Below the pieces are notes generated by a model. It saw only the letters and a program-made list of their open reading frames with translations. It was not told where the DNA came from and made no database searches. The translations under genes were made by a program, and so were the position numbers. A stretch of 64,000 nucleotides of DNA from NCBI GenBank assembly GCA_031550435.1, contig JAVBOO010000009.1, positions 1 to 64,000 on the forward strand, in the 5' to 3' direction. Origin of the DNA: JAVBOO01 sp031550435. GTDB lineage: Bacteria; Bacillota; Clostridia; Lachnospirales; WRAX01. Positions 8,078-17,044 of the stretch are shown piece by piece. Position 1 is the first letter of the stretch. Every line of letters begins with the position of its first letter.

Positions 8078-8394
8078 TTATCTTGACGAGACATGACTGA
8101 TATAGGTTTCCATATTTTTAAGCGTAGCCTGTCTACTGACTTTAGCGTTAAAGTAGTCGAGCGCGTCGGCAATAGATACTTTACCCATAGGGTTATACAT
8201 ACCTTTGTATAATTCAACGCTTTTTTCGGTGCTGCTCATCACCAAAGTGATAGCCGTATACCATTGGTCATTATCCAGATATCCGTAAACATGATACATG
8301 CGGAAAGCAATACACAAAAGGTAATGGCAAGTCCGATTAGTGTAAGTTTTTTGCTCGGTTTATCGTTGGACCGTTCTGAACACGAATTCTTCAT
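8078..8394 (-). pseudogene. Small lipoprotein gene broken by a frameshift
   Basis: The ATG at 8394 has a good GGGAG site 7 nt upstream and opens a frame encoding a charged N terminus, a hydrophobic segment and a lipobox-like LLSAC (Cys33), but it stops after 51 codons at 8239. Downstream, a shifted frame stays open to 8078 with ordinary soluble protein content (...STEKSVELYKGMYNPMGK...). The sum is 317 nt, one short of a multiple of three, so a 1-nt deletion around 8280-8310 best explains it. It could also be a sequencing error. I do not recognise the family. Confidence 0.6.
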
Positions 8395-8529
8395 ATGATT
8401 CTCCCGGAACATAGAATATACTCACAAACATGATACCATATTAAGCGTTACCAGTCTATTATTTATACAGTTTGGCCGCGTAAATCCGTGTCAAATTAAG
8501 CCGGTAACTATTTGTTAGTGATAGGTTTT

Positions 8530-9156
8530 TTAAATAGTCAGAGAAAAAAGATCGTATGCCCTTATACGTTCATTATTTATGTTTTCGATACAGTAAACAT
8601 TGCCGTCATCTTCTTTATAAGTTACGACCCTTAGCGCAATATTATCGTAATAGAAAAAAGCTATTGTAAGCTTACCGTTTACAAACCGGTACTCTATCCA
8701 ATCAAAGCCCGCATATTCAAACCGCGGTATATCTTCCACAGTAAAGTCCGTACCGAATTCAGAGTTAAATATATTGATAAAAGCCTCGTGATGCTCTTCC
8801 CTCGTCAACTCATTGAATTGGTCGCGCAAGTTCAGCTCTGCACTTGAAATTTGATAATAAGGCAACATCTCGTCTTCAATTTTTTGGGGAAAATGTGTAG
8901 TTGTTTTGCGCGATGACGAGCATGAGGTGGGAGCAGAGCTTGTTTTTCGGTAATCATAAAGTCCTAGCGGAAGATACACAATAGTTGCTTCAATGTTAGC
9001 GATACGATTAATTTCGATATATTTCATGACAATATTATAGGATATCCAAGCAGTCGGTATCGCTATAAAGACGATTATCGCTGTAATTAATACCGCCAAA
9101 CGCTTTTTGCGTATGCTGTTCAGTTCTTTTGCGTAGTTTTTTTTGAGCTGCTCCAT
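8530..9156 (-). CDS. Unknown membrane-anchored protein
   Basis: 208 residues. A basic, charged N terminus (about 1-22) is followed by one membrane segment (about 22-45) and a predicted outside domain rich in aromatic and acidic residues with a Ser/Thr/Cys patch near residue 75. No family recognised. The start is uncertain: the ATG at 9156 is 18 nt after GGAGGG, while a TTG at 9201 in frame lies upstream of that site. The neighbouring broken lipoprotein gene has the same orientation, and the pair may be parts of one envelope locus. Confidence 0.65.
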   Translation of the reverse strand: MEQLKKNYAKELNSIRKKRLAVLITAIIVFIAIPTAWISYNIVMKYIEINRIANIEATIVYLPLGLYDYRKTSSAPTSCSSSRKTTTHFPQKIEDEMLPYYQISSAELNLRDQFNELTREEHHEAFINIFNSEFGTDFTVEDIPRFEYAGFDWIEYRFVNGKLTIAFFYYDNIALRVVTYKEDDGNVYCIENINNERIRAYDLFSLTI

Positions 9157-9517
9157 TATGTCTTCGATAACTATCCCTCCAAGTCTCGTTTTGACCGGCA
9201 AAACGCTGATCCGGTTTGCTGCTACCTGTTAATAAATTACCATAATTATGAATAATTGTCAACAAAATACTTCGACGTGTCACGGGACGACAACTACAAT
9301 GTGCAGCCGAACAGAGAAAGGCCGCCCTCGCAGGAACTTGCGCTCTGCCGACTGTACCGCATTATTTTTAGCCTTTAAAGACGAATACGCATGTTTTTGT
9401 TTTCAGTGTGACGGTGCTCCGTCGGTATTTAAAGTTATTCGTAATAATCCCCTGAATAATGCAATATAATTTTATACAGCCGCTTAAAGCCGCTGCTTTT
9501 TTGAAGGGGGGTTCCGG
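9157..9517. other. Intergenic region between divergent genes
   Basis: 361 bp. Only a TATAAT at 9465-9470 upstream of the plus-strand gene at 9518 is worth noting, and its -35 is poor. I see no RNA gene or repeat here. Confidence 0.4.
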
Positions 9518-9907
9518 ATGATCACGAATCTACTTATGAACCATATGCGAAATACCGCGGATAAACCGGCAGACTATGCCGCTGCTCGGAAAAACAGCAG
9601 AGACAGGGAGCCGGAAAGCCGCTCTCCAAAGGATCGCGAAAAAAAATACGACCAACCGGTCTCGGGCAGGCCGATGAAGCCGCCGCCGTCTATGATACCG
9701 GCTTATACGGCAAACGGTCACAAGGCAAGCTATGACTGTCTGAAAAACTGCCTGTTCCTGTTTGTATATCTGTGGATGACCCCGAAGCGAGGATTTTGGT
9801 TTTATCCGACTTATGCCGATAAGCTCTTTATTTCCGGCTATTTTTGGGACGGAACGGTATGGAAAAAAGGCGCGGTCAGGTTGAAGTTTATCGATTCTTA
9901 CTTCTGA
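9518..9907 (+). CDS. Small clostridial protein with FWFYP...SGYxW...IDS motif
   Basis: 129 residues with a strong ribosome site (GAAGGGGGG, 7 nt before ATG). The first ~65 residues are polar, basic and probably disordered. The C-terminal ~55 residues contain YLWMTPKRGFWFYP, then ISGYFWDG and FIDSYF, a pattern I associate with short proteins common in Clostridia that are often mislabelled transporter. No membrane segment is convincing. It lies 119 bp upstream of two Csp-like proteases on the same strand, with a repeat in between. Function unknown. Confidence 0.7.
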   Translation: MITNLLMNHMRNTADKPADYAAARKNSRDREPESRSPKDREKKYDQPVSGRPMKPPPSMIPAYTANGHKASYDCLKNCLFLFVYLWMTPKRGFWFYPTYADKLFISGYFWDGTVWKKGAVRLKFIDSYF

Positions 9908-9921
9908 TAGCCGAAATTACA

Positions 9922-9987
9922 CTTAGGCCCGCAGGGCCGGAATAAGGGGGCGATTAAACCGCATGGTTTAATCGGTGGATCATTAAA
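9922..9987 (+). repeat. Dispersed hairpin repeat, partial copy
   Basis: Contains CTTAGGCCCGCAGGGCC (a GGCCC/GGGCC mini-hairpin) and the family's 22-bp perfect palindrome at 9952-9973 (GATTAAACC-GCAT-GGTTTAATC), then GGATCATTAAAT. It matches the right half of the copy at 14876-15015. Confidence 0.8.
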
Positions 9988-10026
9988 TCAAATTCACATA
10001 TACTGCAAGTTGCGAAGGAGGTTTTC

Positions 10027-11766
10027 ATGCCGGACGCTGAAAATAACCCCTCATTCAGCTTTATGAATAACATGTCTAATACCGAGATAGGCTTGGGTAT
10101 AAACGAGAGCTCGGACACTTGGGAAGTAATAATTAAATTCAACGGTGATATAGAAAGAGTCGGCGCGGAGCTTAATGCCGTTGTCGAAGTGTTGAATCCC
10201 AATTACGCGATACTCACGCTCCCGAGAGAAGCGATATTGAGACTGTACACCTACCCGGAAGTCGAGTATGTCGAGCTTCCGAAGACTTTGACGCTCGGTA
10301 TCACAGAAAGTCTGTATAATTCATGCATTCCGCCTGTTCAGAGCGAAAACAGCTTTAACTTGAAAGGAAGCGGTACGGTTGTAGCCGTAGTAGATTCGGG
10401 TATAGATTACAGGCTGAATTCATTCAGAAAAGAAGACGGTTCGACGAGAATATTGTTTTTGTGGGATCAGACTCAAGCCGGTTCTCCGCCTCAAGGTTTT
10501 GCCTACGGTACGGAATATACCGAGCAGCAAATAAACGAGGCTTTGAGAAGCGACATCCCTTTGAACATCGTGCCCGAAACCGACGAAATCGGTCACGGTA
10601 CGGCAGTAGCGGCAATTGCAGCGGGAAGTGTTGTTCAAGGAGGAGAGGAAAGGGGCATAGCAACGGATTCTTCGCTCATCATCGTGAAACTCGGAGAAGA
10701 AAACAGAAAGTCGTTTACAAGGACAACCGATTTGATGAGGGCGCTAAAGTATTGCATATCAAAGAGCAAAGAACTGCAAATGCCTGTCTCGGTAAACATA
10801 AGCTACGGTACGAACAATGCGTCTCATGACGGACGTTCGCTTTTTGAAACTTATATTGACGATATGGCCGAGCAATGGAAAACGGTGATTGTTGTCGCGA
10901 CAGGCAACGAAGGTGCCGGAGGCCATCATTATTCCAATACAATAAAACAGGGCGAAGTACTGCAAGTTAATTTTGCGGTATCCGATAATATCAGTTCGAT
11001 GTACATGACGCTTTGGAAAAACTTTGTCGATACGTTTTCGGTTGAACTTGTTGCCCCTTCCGGGGTGACAAGCGGCATAATACCGTACAATATTCTCACA
11101 ACCGTCATGCATGTTGACAATACGACGGTTTTCATAGCATACGGCCAGCCAAATCACTATAACGAGGATCAGGAAATATACTTTCAGTTCGGTACAAACG
11201 AAGGTTATGTCAAACCGGGGCTTTGGTCGCTGAAAATCACCGGGTCAATTATTACAAACGGAAAATTTGATATCTGGCTGCCGACAAACGAAGAAGTTTC
11301 AAACCAAACGGCATTTTCATCCCCGGCTACGAATGTAACGCTGACCATACCTTCAACAGCTCAGAGCGTTATTTCCGTTGGCGGTTATAATGCTCGCTCA
11401 AATGCTTCCGTCACGTTTTCCGGCCGAGGTTACACAAGGTCCAATATAGCGGTGAAGCCCGACATAGTCGCTCCGGCTGCCGATATCACAGTTCCTATGC
11501 CGGGCGGGGGTACGGACAGTCTTTCCGGAACCAGCCTTGCCGCTCCTTTTGTAACGGGCTCGGCGGCTCTTATGATGGAATGGGGAATCGTAAAAAGACA
11601 CGACCTTTTCCTTTATGGTCAAAGAGTGAAAGCTTTTTTGCAAAAAGGGGCAAACCGCAGCGATACGCAAGCATATCCGAACCCGGTTTGGGGGTACGGC
11701 AGGATTTGCCTCGAAGAAACAATGAAACTGTTGGTTACTTACACTCAGGGAGGTCAAAATGCCTGA
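10027..11766 (+). CDS. Csp-like S8 subtilisin-family protease 1
   Basis: 579-residue subtilase with no signal peptide. After a ~100-residue N-terminal prodomain-like region, the triad is intact: Asp123 (VVDSGIDY), His190 (EIGHGTAV) and Ser503 (LSGTSLAAP). About 130 residues inserted before the serine block (about 310-430) look like the beta-rich jelly-roll domain of clostridial Csp proteases, which process the spore cortex hydrolase SleC during germination. Ribosome site AAGGAGG precedes the ATG. It overlaps the next gene by 8 bp, so the two are translationally coupled. Family placement is firm; a germination role is inference, since no sleC or spore gene is adjacent. Confidence 0.93.
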   Translation: MPDAENNPSFSFMNNMSNTEIGLGINESSDTWEVIIKFNGDIERVGAELNAVVEVLNPNYAILTLPREAILRLYTYPEVEYVELPKTLTLGITESLYNSCIPPVQSENSFNLKGSGTVVAVVDSGIDYRLNSFRKEDGSTRILFLWDQTQAGSPPQGFAYGTEYTEQQINEALRSDIPLNIVPETDEIGHGTAVAAIAAGSVVQGGEERGIATDSSLIIVKLGEENRKSFTRTTDLMRALKYCISKSKELQMPVSVNISYGTNNASHDGRSLFETYIDDMAEQWKTVIVVATGNEGAGGHHYSNTIKQGEVLQVNFAVSDNISSMYMTLWKNFVDTFSVELVAPSGVTSGIIPYNILTTVMHVDNTTVFIAYGQPNHYNEDQEIYFQFGTNEGYVKPGLWSLKITGSIITNGKFDIWLPTNEEVSNQTAFSSPATNVTLTIPSTAQSVISVGGYNARSNASVTFSGRGYTRSNIAVKPDIVAPAADITVPMPGGGTDSLSGTSLAAPFVTGSAALMMEWGIVKRHDLFLYGQRVKAFLQKGANRSDTQAYPNPVWGYGRICLEETMKLLVTYTQGGQNA

Positions 11767-13468
11767 TAACGCAGATATCCCGCTCAAAGAATTTATTTTG
11801 CTTCCGACTACAATAGAAATTATATTGCCGTATAACGATTTCACGAAAAGTTGGCTCGGAAGAAATCCGAATGTGCGAGTCGGCAAAGATGCCGGACGCT
11901 TCGTAATAGGCTATATCAACCAAGATTATCTCGAAACCCTTGTAAGAGAAATAAACAGCAGCAAGGTTAATTTGCTTCCATACGTAATGGCGCTTTTGGG
12001 AAGGATAGATCTGGAAGCCTCGGGTATTATTGCCGTACAAAACCAACCCTATCTCAATTTGAAAGGACAGGGAGTTTTGGTCGGTATAATCGATACCGGA
12101 ATTGATTACACCAACAACGCGTTCAGATATGAGGACGGGAGCAGTAAAATAGCCTACATATGGGATCAGACAGCTTTCGGGAATTCCCCGGATGGGTACA
12201 ATTATGGTACGGAATATACAAAAGCGCAGATAAACGAAGCGCTGAGATCCGACAATCCCATGGATGTTGTTCCGGCAAACGATACAAGCGGACACGGTAC
12301 ATTTTTGGCATCCGTTGCGGCGAGCAGGGAAAGCGGCGAGTTTATCGGCGCTGCTCCGGACGCTGAGCTTGTTGTGGTAAAACTCAAAAAAGCACGTCCG
12401 TTTTTCACTGATTACTATCTTGTACCGCAAAAACAAGAAGATGTGTACTTATCCAGTGATTTAATGCTCGGTGTTCAGTATATCACGGATAAGGCGCTTG
12501 AGTTGCACAAGCCTGCCGCAATTTGCATAAGTCTGGGAACAAACTTGAGTACGCACGAGGGTTTGGGCTCTCTGGAAACTTATTTGGCCGGAATGTGTTA
12601 TGTAACCAGCATCGGCATCAGCGTGGCCGCGGGAAACGAAAGCGATAAACGGCATCATGTTAAACGTAAAGTTGCAAATACGGGAGGATCGGACATTGTC
12701 GAAATAAGCACGGGCGAAAGCGGCGGTTCTGTGTACATGAGCATGTGGTCGTCACCGGTGGATAAACTGTCGATATCGATTACATCTCCCACCGGCGAAG
12801 TCGTCGGGAGGGTACCGTTTAAACCCGGTCTGGATCTGGAAACAAATCTTGTTCTCGAAAAAACTAAAGTCGGTGTTAACTATGTATTCCCTGCCGAAGG
12901 CGTCGGGTCACAGCTTACGGTCATAAGATTGATCGAGCCTTCTTCGGGAACGTGGAAAATTACTGTTTTCGGCGACAACATAGTGGATGGTGAATTCCAT
13001 ATCTGGACAAATATTACGGGGCTTATCGAACCGGACATTGAATTTCTCGAACCCGACCCATACTATTCAATCACGGTACCCGCGACTGCTCTCGGCACAA
13101 TTTCGGCGGGGGCATACAATGTCGCGGATAACAGCCTTTACCGTTCTTCTTCCTGGGGGCCGACCAGGCTGCCGTTCAGCTCGCCTCTGCTTGTCGCCCC
13201 GGGCGTAAACGTTGCGGGGATATATCCGCTCTACAAAGGAACAATGACCGGCACAAGCGTTGCCGCTGCCATTGCAACGGGGGCAAGCGCTTTGATGCTT
13301 CAATGGGGCATGGTTGAAAATAATCTTCTCGATATGAATACATTCACGATAAGGTCTTACTTGATAAAAGGTTGCGTCAGAGATCAAAACGTCGAGTATC
13401 CCAACTATCAGACCGGGTACGGGCGTTTGAACTTGATGAACACGTTTAACGGAATGAGAAACATATGA
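11759..13468 (+). CDS. Csp-like S8 subtilisin-family protease 2
   Basis: 569 residues, paralogous to the preceding protein with the same layout: N-terminal region, Asp112 (IIDTGIDY), His179 (TSGHGTFL), beta-rich insert, Ser500 (MTGTSVAAA). Its ribosome site GGGAGG lies inside the 3' end of the upstream gene. Both triads are complete, unlike C. difficile, where CspA and CspC are inactive pseudoproteases. Either both are active or the pair has a role other than that of CspBA/CspC. No secretion signal. Confidence 0.93.
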   Translation: MPDNADIPLKEFILLPTTIEIILPYNDFTKSWLGRNPNVRVGKDAGRFVIGYINQDYLETLVREINSSKVNLLPYVMALLGRIDLEASGIIAVQNQPYLNLKGQGVLVGIIDTGIDYTNNAFRYEDGSSKIAYIWDQTAFGNSPDGYNYGTEYTKAQINEALRSDNPMDVVPANDTSGHGTFLASVAASRESGEFIGAAPDAELVVVKLKKARPFFTDYYLVPQKQEDVYLSSDLMLGVQYITDKALELHKPAAICISLGTNLSTHEGLGSLETYLAGMCYVTSIGISVAAGNESDKRHHVKRKVANTGGSDIVEISTGESGGSVYMSMWSSPVDKLSISITSPTGEVVGRVPFKPGLDLETNLVLEKTKVGVNYVFPAEGVGSQLTVIRLIEPSSGTWKITVFGDNIVDGEFHIWTNITGLIEPDIEFLEPDPYYSITVPATALGTISAGAYNVADNSLYRSSSWGPTRLPFSSPLLVAPGVNVAGIYPLYKGTMTGTSVAAAIATGASALMLQWGMVENNLLDMNTFTIRSYLIKGCVRDQNVEYPNYQTGYGRLNLMNTFNGMRNI

Positions 13469-13487
13469 GTAAAGGCTGATTAATTGG

Positions 13488-13520
13488 CTTTGACGGCGAA
13501 ATCAATTTTCGCCGTCAAAG
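13488..13520 (+). terminator. Hairpin after the protease pair
   Basis: Perfect 14-bp stem CTTTGACGGCGAAA / TTTCGCCGTCAAAG with a 5-nt loop, 20 bp after the stop codon. Neither side has a clear T run, so it may be a weak terminator or an mRNA 3'-end stabiliser. Confidence 0.5.
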
Positions 13521-13650
13521 TCATGTGAGTTTGAGTTAGGTAAGTGCTGATTAAATCAGCCGAGTATCCGTCCAAAGTGATTTAGTCAGTGTTTACTTAG
13601 AAGCATTTCCGGAATAAACCCGGAAGAGTTTTGAAGAAATACTCGGACTC

Positions 13651-14847
13651 CTAAATATAGTCCGATATATATGCCTTATCTTTAGGGATGATTCCGTCCA
13701 GTGTTGAAACCGCTTTCTTGTTTCCGGCCACTCTTTCCATTTTGGCAAGAAAACTCAGACGCTTATAACCGAGCATAACACAGGTGAAAATGCCTATGTC
13801 AAGCTCAAGGGCATGTTCATCGGAATCACCGTATGTGATATTCACTGACTCGGTGCCTCCGCAGGACAATGTAAACGTGAGGTTGTTCCACTCGAGCAGC
13901 TTATCGACAATCCTCACGCTTACCGACTCGCCGGGCTTTAAAGGCAGAAATTTATAACGCTCTATAAACGAAGCCGCATCGACAATTCTTCCCATGACAT
14001 AAGGGCGTATAGTTTCTTTTATGTCGCTGTCCGTAAGCCAAAACGCAATTGTCTCGTTTGTAAAATTGTTGCCTGTTACCTCGCTTACCATCGACTCGTG
14101 CGCTCCGATAAACTTCCACAGGCCGCGGCAGGCCTCGGCATCAACATAGATCATTTCTTTAATAAACATCTTGTCATCTTTTATGTTATAGACAACGTAA
14201 CCTGTCGGTTCATTCTCGGTGTTATAATATATGGCCGGGAAAATTTCGTCCTCGTCCCAGCGCCAGTATTCTTCCCATGCAAGCTCGTTACGGAGCATAC
14301 AGCCGTGTTTGCTCCTTGCGAATCTGTCGTGCAAAAGCATAAGATCTTTTTCGTCCAGGCCGACTCTTTTGACCTTTCCCGGAACGCTGTAATCTTTTGG
14401 AAGCTGATAATCTTTAATCGCGAATGTCATGATATCCGATACGATTTCCCAGCCTTTATGCCTGTAAAGAGGTATCGAATAGGGATACAGTAGCGCGATC
14501 AACTGACCTTTTTGCTTCATTTCGACAAGACTTTGCTTCATAAGCTTTGACATGAGGCCCAAGCCGGAGTATTCCGGGTAAGTTGCGACGCTTGTAATAA
14601 ACCCTACATCAAATACCGCGTTGTATACATTCATTCGCATCGGATACACGGCGAATTGAGAAGCCAGTCTGTCCGAGTCAAACGCCCCGAGCACGTTCGC
14701 CTTTGCCAAAACCGACGCTTTCGACTTGCGGATTTCTTCCCGCTCCCATCCGCACTCTGTCAGCGTCTTTTCGGTAACCTGAAACGCATAACTGACCAGA
14801 TTGTTATATTGTTCGAGATGTTCAACCGACATATGTTTAATTTCCAT
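13651..14847 (-). CDS. Eis-like GNAT-family N-acetyltransferase
   Basis: 398 residues, the usual length of the Eis family: two GNAT-type domains (about 1-280) and a C-terminal sterol-carrier-protein-like domain (about 290-398). The acetyl-CoA region reads SVATYPEYSGLGLMSKLM, the family's counterpart of the V-x-V...R/Q-x-x-G-x-G/A motif, with Gly-Leu-Gly. The C-terminal Ile-end resembles the carboxylate-presenting tail of Eis enzymes. These acetylate amines such as aminoglycosides or protein lysines; the substrate cannot be told here. Ribosome site AGAGG, 8 nt before ATG. Probably monocistronic, with a dispersed repeat immediately upstream. Confidence 0.88.
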   Translation of the reverse strand: MEIKHMSVEHLEQYNNLVSYAFQVTEKTLTECGWEREEIRKSKASVLAKANVLGAFDSDRLASQFAVYPMRMNVYNAVFDVGFITSVATYPEYSGLGLMSKLMKQSLVEMKQKGQLIALLYPYSIPLYRHKGWEIVSDIMTFAIKDYQLPKDYSVPGKVKRVGLDEKDLMLLHDRFARSKHGCMLRNELAWEEYWRWDEDEIFPAIYYNTENEPTGYVVYNIKDDKMFIKEMIYVDAEACRGLWKFIGAHESMVSEVTGNNFTNETIAFWLTDSDIKETIRPYVMGRIVDAASFIERYKFLPLKPGESVSVRIVDKLLEWNNLTFTLSCGGTESVNITYGDSDEHALELDIGIFTCVMLGYKRLSFLAKMERVAGNKKAVSTLDGIIPKDKAYISDYI

Positions 14848-14875
14848 AATATTACCTCTTTGAAAGCCTGTTCTT

Positions 14876-15015
14876 GGCTTAAACGACTATATTGTCATGC
14901 TATTGAGGCGACAATTAAACCATTCGCTAAACTTGTCGCCTCAATCCCCTTAGGCCCGCAGAGCCGAAATAAGTGGGCGATTAAACCGCATGGTTTAATC
15001 GGGGGATCATTAAAT
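14876..15015 (+). repeat. Dispersed hairpin repeat, best preserved copy
   Basis: 140 bp of three modules: a GGCTTAAACGACTATATTG lead, a 13-bp stem ATTGAGGCGACAA (14902-14914) / TTGTCGCCTCAAT (14933-14945), then TTAGGCCCGCAGAGCC and the 22-bp palindrome at 14979-15000. Related copies lie at 9922, 52639 (inverted), 56001 and, decayed, 2127. It is in the gap 14848-15214; the other ~200 bp show nothing clear. On the minus strand the element supplies TTGTCG-17 nt-TATAGT, a possible promoter for the acetyltransferase. Confidence 0.82.
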
Positions 15016-15214
15016 ATTACCCGCTTTTCGTTGCGTCCTCGCCTGGATGCGAGCAGTCTCAATAAATACCGTCTTCTTTTATGATAAGCCAAGCCGCTTA
15101 TTTGGTCAAGGAATCAGGCGGAAATGACAGTATTTACCGGATGTTTAAGGAAACGGCCGAAAAAAGATCGAGATTTGTGCCATAACCATATTATCGGTAT
15201 CATTTTCTTAGCGG

Positions 15215-16582
15215 CTAGGTTTCTATCAACTCAATGTATGACGACACCTCTTGATCAAAATATTGCATTTGGAATGAACTGTTTCCGTATTTGTTCAGTA
15301 TGGACCGGATTATTGTCAAACCTAAGCCCTTATGCCCGGTCTTTGTCGACACACCGCTGACCATGATTGCGTTTGTATCGACGGGTTCGGATGTGCTGTT
15401 CGAAACTATGATTATTTTCGATTTTCGCTTTTTGGAGTCTATGGACAAATATGCCTTGCGCTGTGCGGATTCGCTTGCCGCCTCGATCGCATTGTCCAAA
15501 AGGCAGGACAAAACGCGGGAAGCATCCATATTATCTATATACATATTTTCAATATCGCAGTTTAGTGAAATAATCAGCTTTACGTTGTTTTTATCCGCCA
15601 GGTCGAGCTTGTTCATAATCAAGGAAATGATCGCGGGGTTTTCATGCATTCTCTGCGAAAGCTCCATCATGTTGCCTGCGTGAGACGTTGCGCTGAGCAG
15701 GGAGGCATGATACTTTTTCAGACCTTCGTACTCTTCCAGTTCAAGAAAGCCGCTGTAAGTATGCAGAATATTGTTAAAGTCGTGTTTGATTCCTCGCAGC
15801 TCCTCCATCCCCTTAAACAGAGCGCTGATGTGTATTTCATGCTTGGCGATGGTCTGGTTTTTGTTGGAAATGCTGTCGAGGCAGAATGTAACGGTGCAAA
15901 AAAGCACCAGTATCAGCAGTCCGATGGTGTATGCTATCACTAAATCGTTTAGAATAATAGGAATAACAACCATGCAAGCATATGCGATTGTTGCCTTCAG
16001 CATATAGATAAATACTTCTTTTCGCCTGTTAAAAAACATCATATCCGAAAACTGCCAAATAAAATTCTTTCGTTTTATCCATGAAGCAGCAAAATAGTAA
16101 ATGGTTAAAAAGACGATAAAACAAGTGACTTGCTGTAAAGCATCTTTCATATAGTTATAAACTGCTTCGTTTTGCACAAAGAAGATAGAACCCAACAATC
16201 GGTTAAGTTGCCGGTTTATCAGCCAAACGAGGTATACATAGCTCGTAAGCATGACTGAACGCACCTTCGAAAGCCCAAGAATTTTTTGGACTGCGTAGTA
16301 ATACAATATCGCGTGCAGAGGGTTCGGAGAAACAACAATGTAGTACATAACTTTGTCAAAGGAAACCATTCCGCCGCTAAGGTACAAAATATAGATAAGT
16401 ATGTTTTGGGCGAGAGTACCGGTCAGAAACGCGAAAACAATCTTTTGCGTCAAACTTGCTTTTAAGCCGGAGATTCTCAGAAGTACATTAGCCATCAATA
16501 CTGTAATGCAAAACGTCTCTGATATGGTTATGAGGGCAAGAATAAGCTCCATCTGCCGTGTATATGCAAACGCGGGATACAT
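15215..16582 (-). CDS. AgrC-like GHKL sensor histidine kinase 2
   Basis: 455 residues. Seven or so membrane segments occupy residues 1-235, followed by a dimerisation segment with His in GIKHDFNNIL and a GHKL ATPase domain with N box LLDNAIEAA and G box GHKGLGLTII. This is the architecture of peptide-sensing AgrC/NatK-type kinases. It is last in a three-gene operon (kinase, receiver, kinase), 23 bp after the receiver gene. Ribosome site GAGGTG. No AgrB, AgrD or LytTR regulator is present in the window. Confidence 0.9.
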   Translation of the reverse strand: MYPAFAYTRQMELILALITISETFCITVLMANVLLRISGLKASLTQKIVFAFLTGTLAQNILIYILYLSGGMVSFDKVMYYIVVSPNPLHAILYYYAVQKILGLSKVRSVMLTSYVYLVWLINRQLNRLLGSIFFVQNEAVYNYMKDALQQVTCFIVFLTIYYFAASWIKRKNFIWQFSDMMFFNRRKEVFIYMLKATIAYACMVVIPIILNDLVIAYTIGLLILVLFCTVTFCLDSISNKNQTIAKHEIHISALFKGMEELRGIKHDFNNILHTYSGFLELEEYEGLKKYHASLLSATSHAGNMMELSQRMHENPAIISLIMNKLDLADKNNVKLIISLNCDIENMYIDNMDASRVLSCLLDNAIEAASESAQRKAYLSIDSKKRKSKIIIVSNSTSEPVDTNAIMVSGVSTKTGHKGLGLTIIRSILNKYGNSSFQMQYFDQEVSSYIELIET

Positions 16583-16605
16583 TTATTTTCACCTCACCAA
16601 CGGTC

Positions 16606-16998
16606 CTATCTGTCTATCAAAAACTCGTTTATAACCTTGAGGAGCGAGTTGAACTCAAACGGTTTCCGCAAAAAGAAGTCAAAGCTGCTATTTTTCGAAA
16701 TATCGCCCGTGTTTGAGCCGGACATGGCGATAATCGGTATGTCTGCGGCGTTTTCCGCTCCGCTCTCCCTTATCCTTTTTGCAACTTCATAACCGTTGAT
16801 TCCGGGCATTTGTATGTCCAAGAAGATAATATGGTATTGTGACGGAGCGTTTGAGTATTTTTCCAAACCGGTCTCTCCGTCGGCGGCAAGTTCGGATAAA
16901 ACACCGTACTTATCCAAGTAAATCTTCATAAGCTCGGCGGCCGGGATATTATCCTCAATAATAAGACACCGATTTTGAAGCTGTTCTGTTGTCTTCAT
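16606..16998 (-). CDS. Receiver-only response regulator
   Basis: 130 residues, almost exactly one CheY-like domain: acidic pair Glu15/Asp16, phospho-acceptor Asp61 in IFLDIQMPG, Ser93 in IAMSG and Lys112 in LRKPFEF. No output domain follows, so it would act by protein contact or phosphotransfer. It lies between two GHKL kinases whose ATPase domains are similar, 46 and 23 bp from them. The AGGAG site is 13 nt from the ATG, which is long. Partner choice is inference. Confidence 0.92.
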   Translation of the reverse strand: MKTTEQLQNRCLIIEDNIPAAELMKIYLDKYGVLSELAADGETGLEKYSNAPSQYHIIFLDIQMPGINGYEVAKRIRESGAENAADIPIIAMSGSNTGDISKNSSFDFFLRKPFEFNSLLKVINEFLIDR

Positions 16999-17044
16999 AA
17001 TTCGGATTCATCTCCTTTTTGGTAACAGTATCGTGGTGAGATTA

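Noticed and set aside
8347..8352. A6 run as a programmed frameshift site
   Set aside because: Codon phase is AAA-AAA-C, not the canonical X-XXY-YYZ phase, and the upstream shifted frame would break the membrane/lipobox segment.
9248..9469. 73-codon plus-strand frame
   Set aside because: No ribosome site, odd Cys/Thr-rich composition and no recognisable feature.
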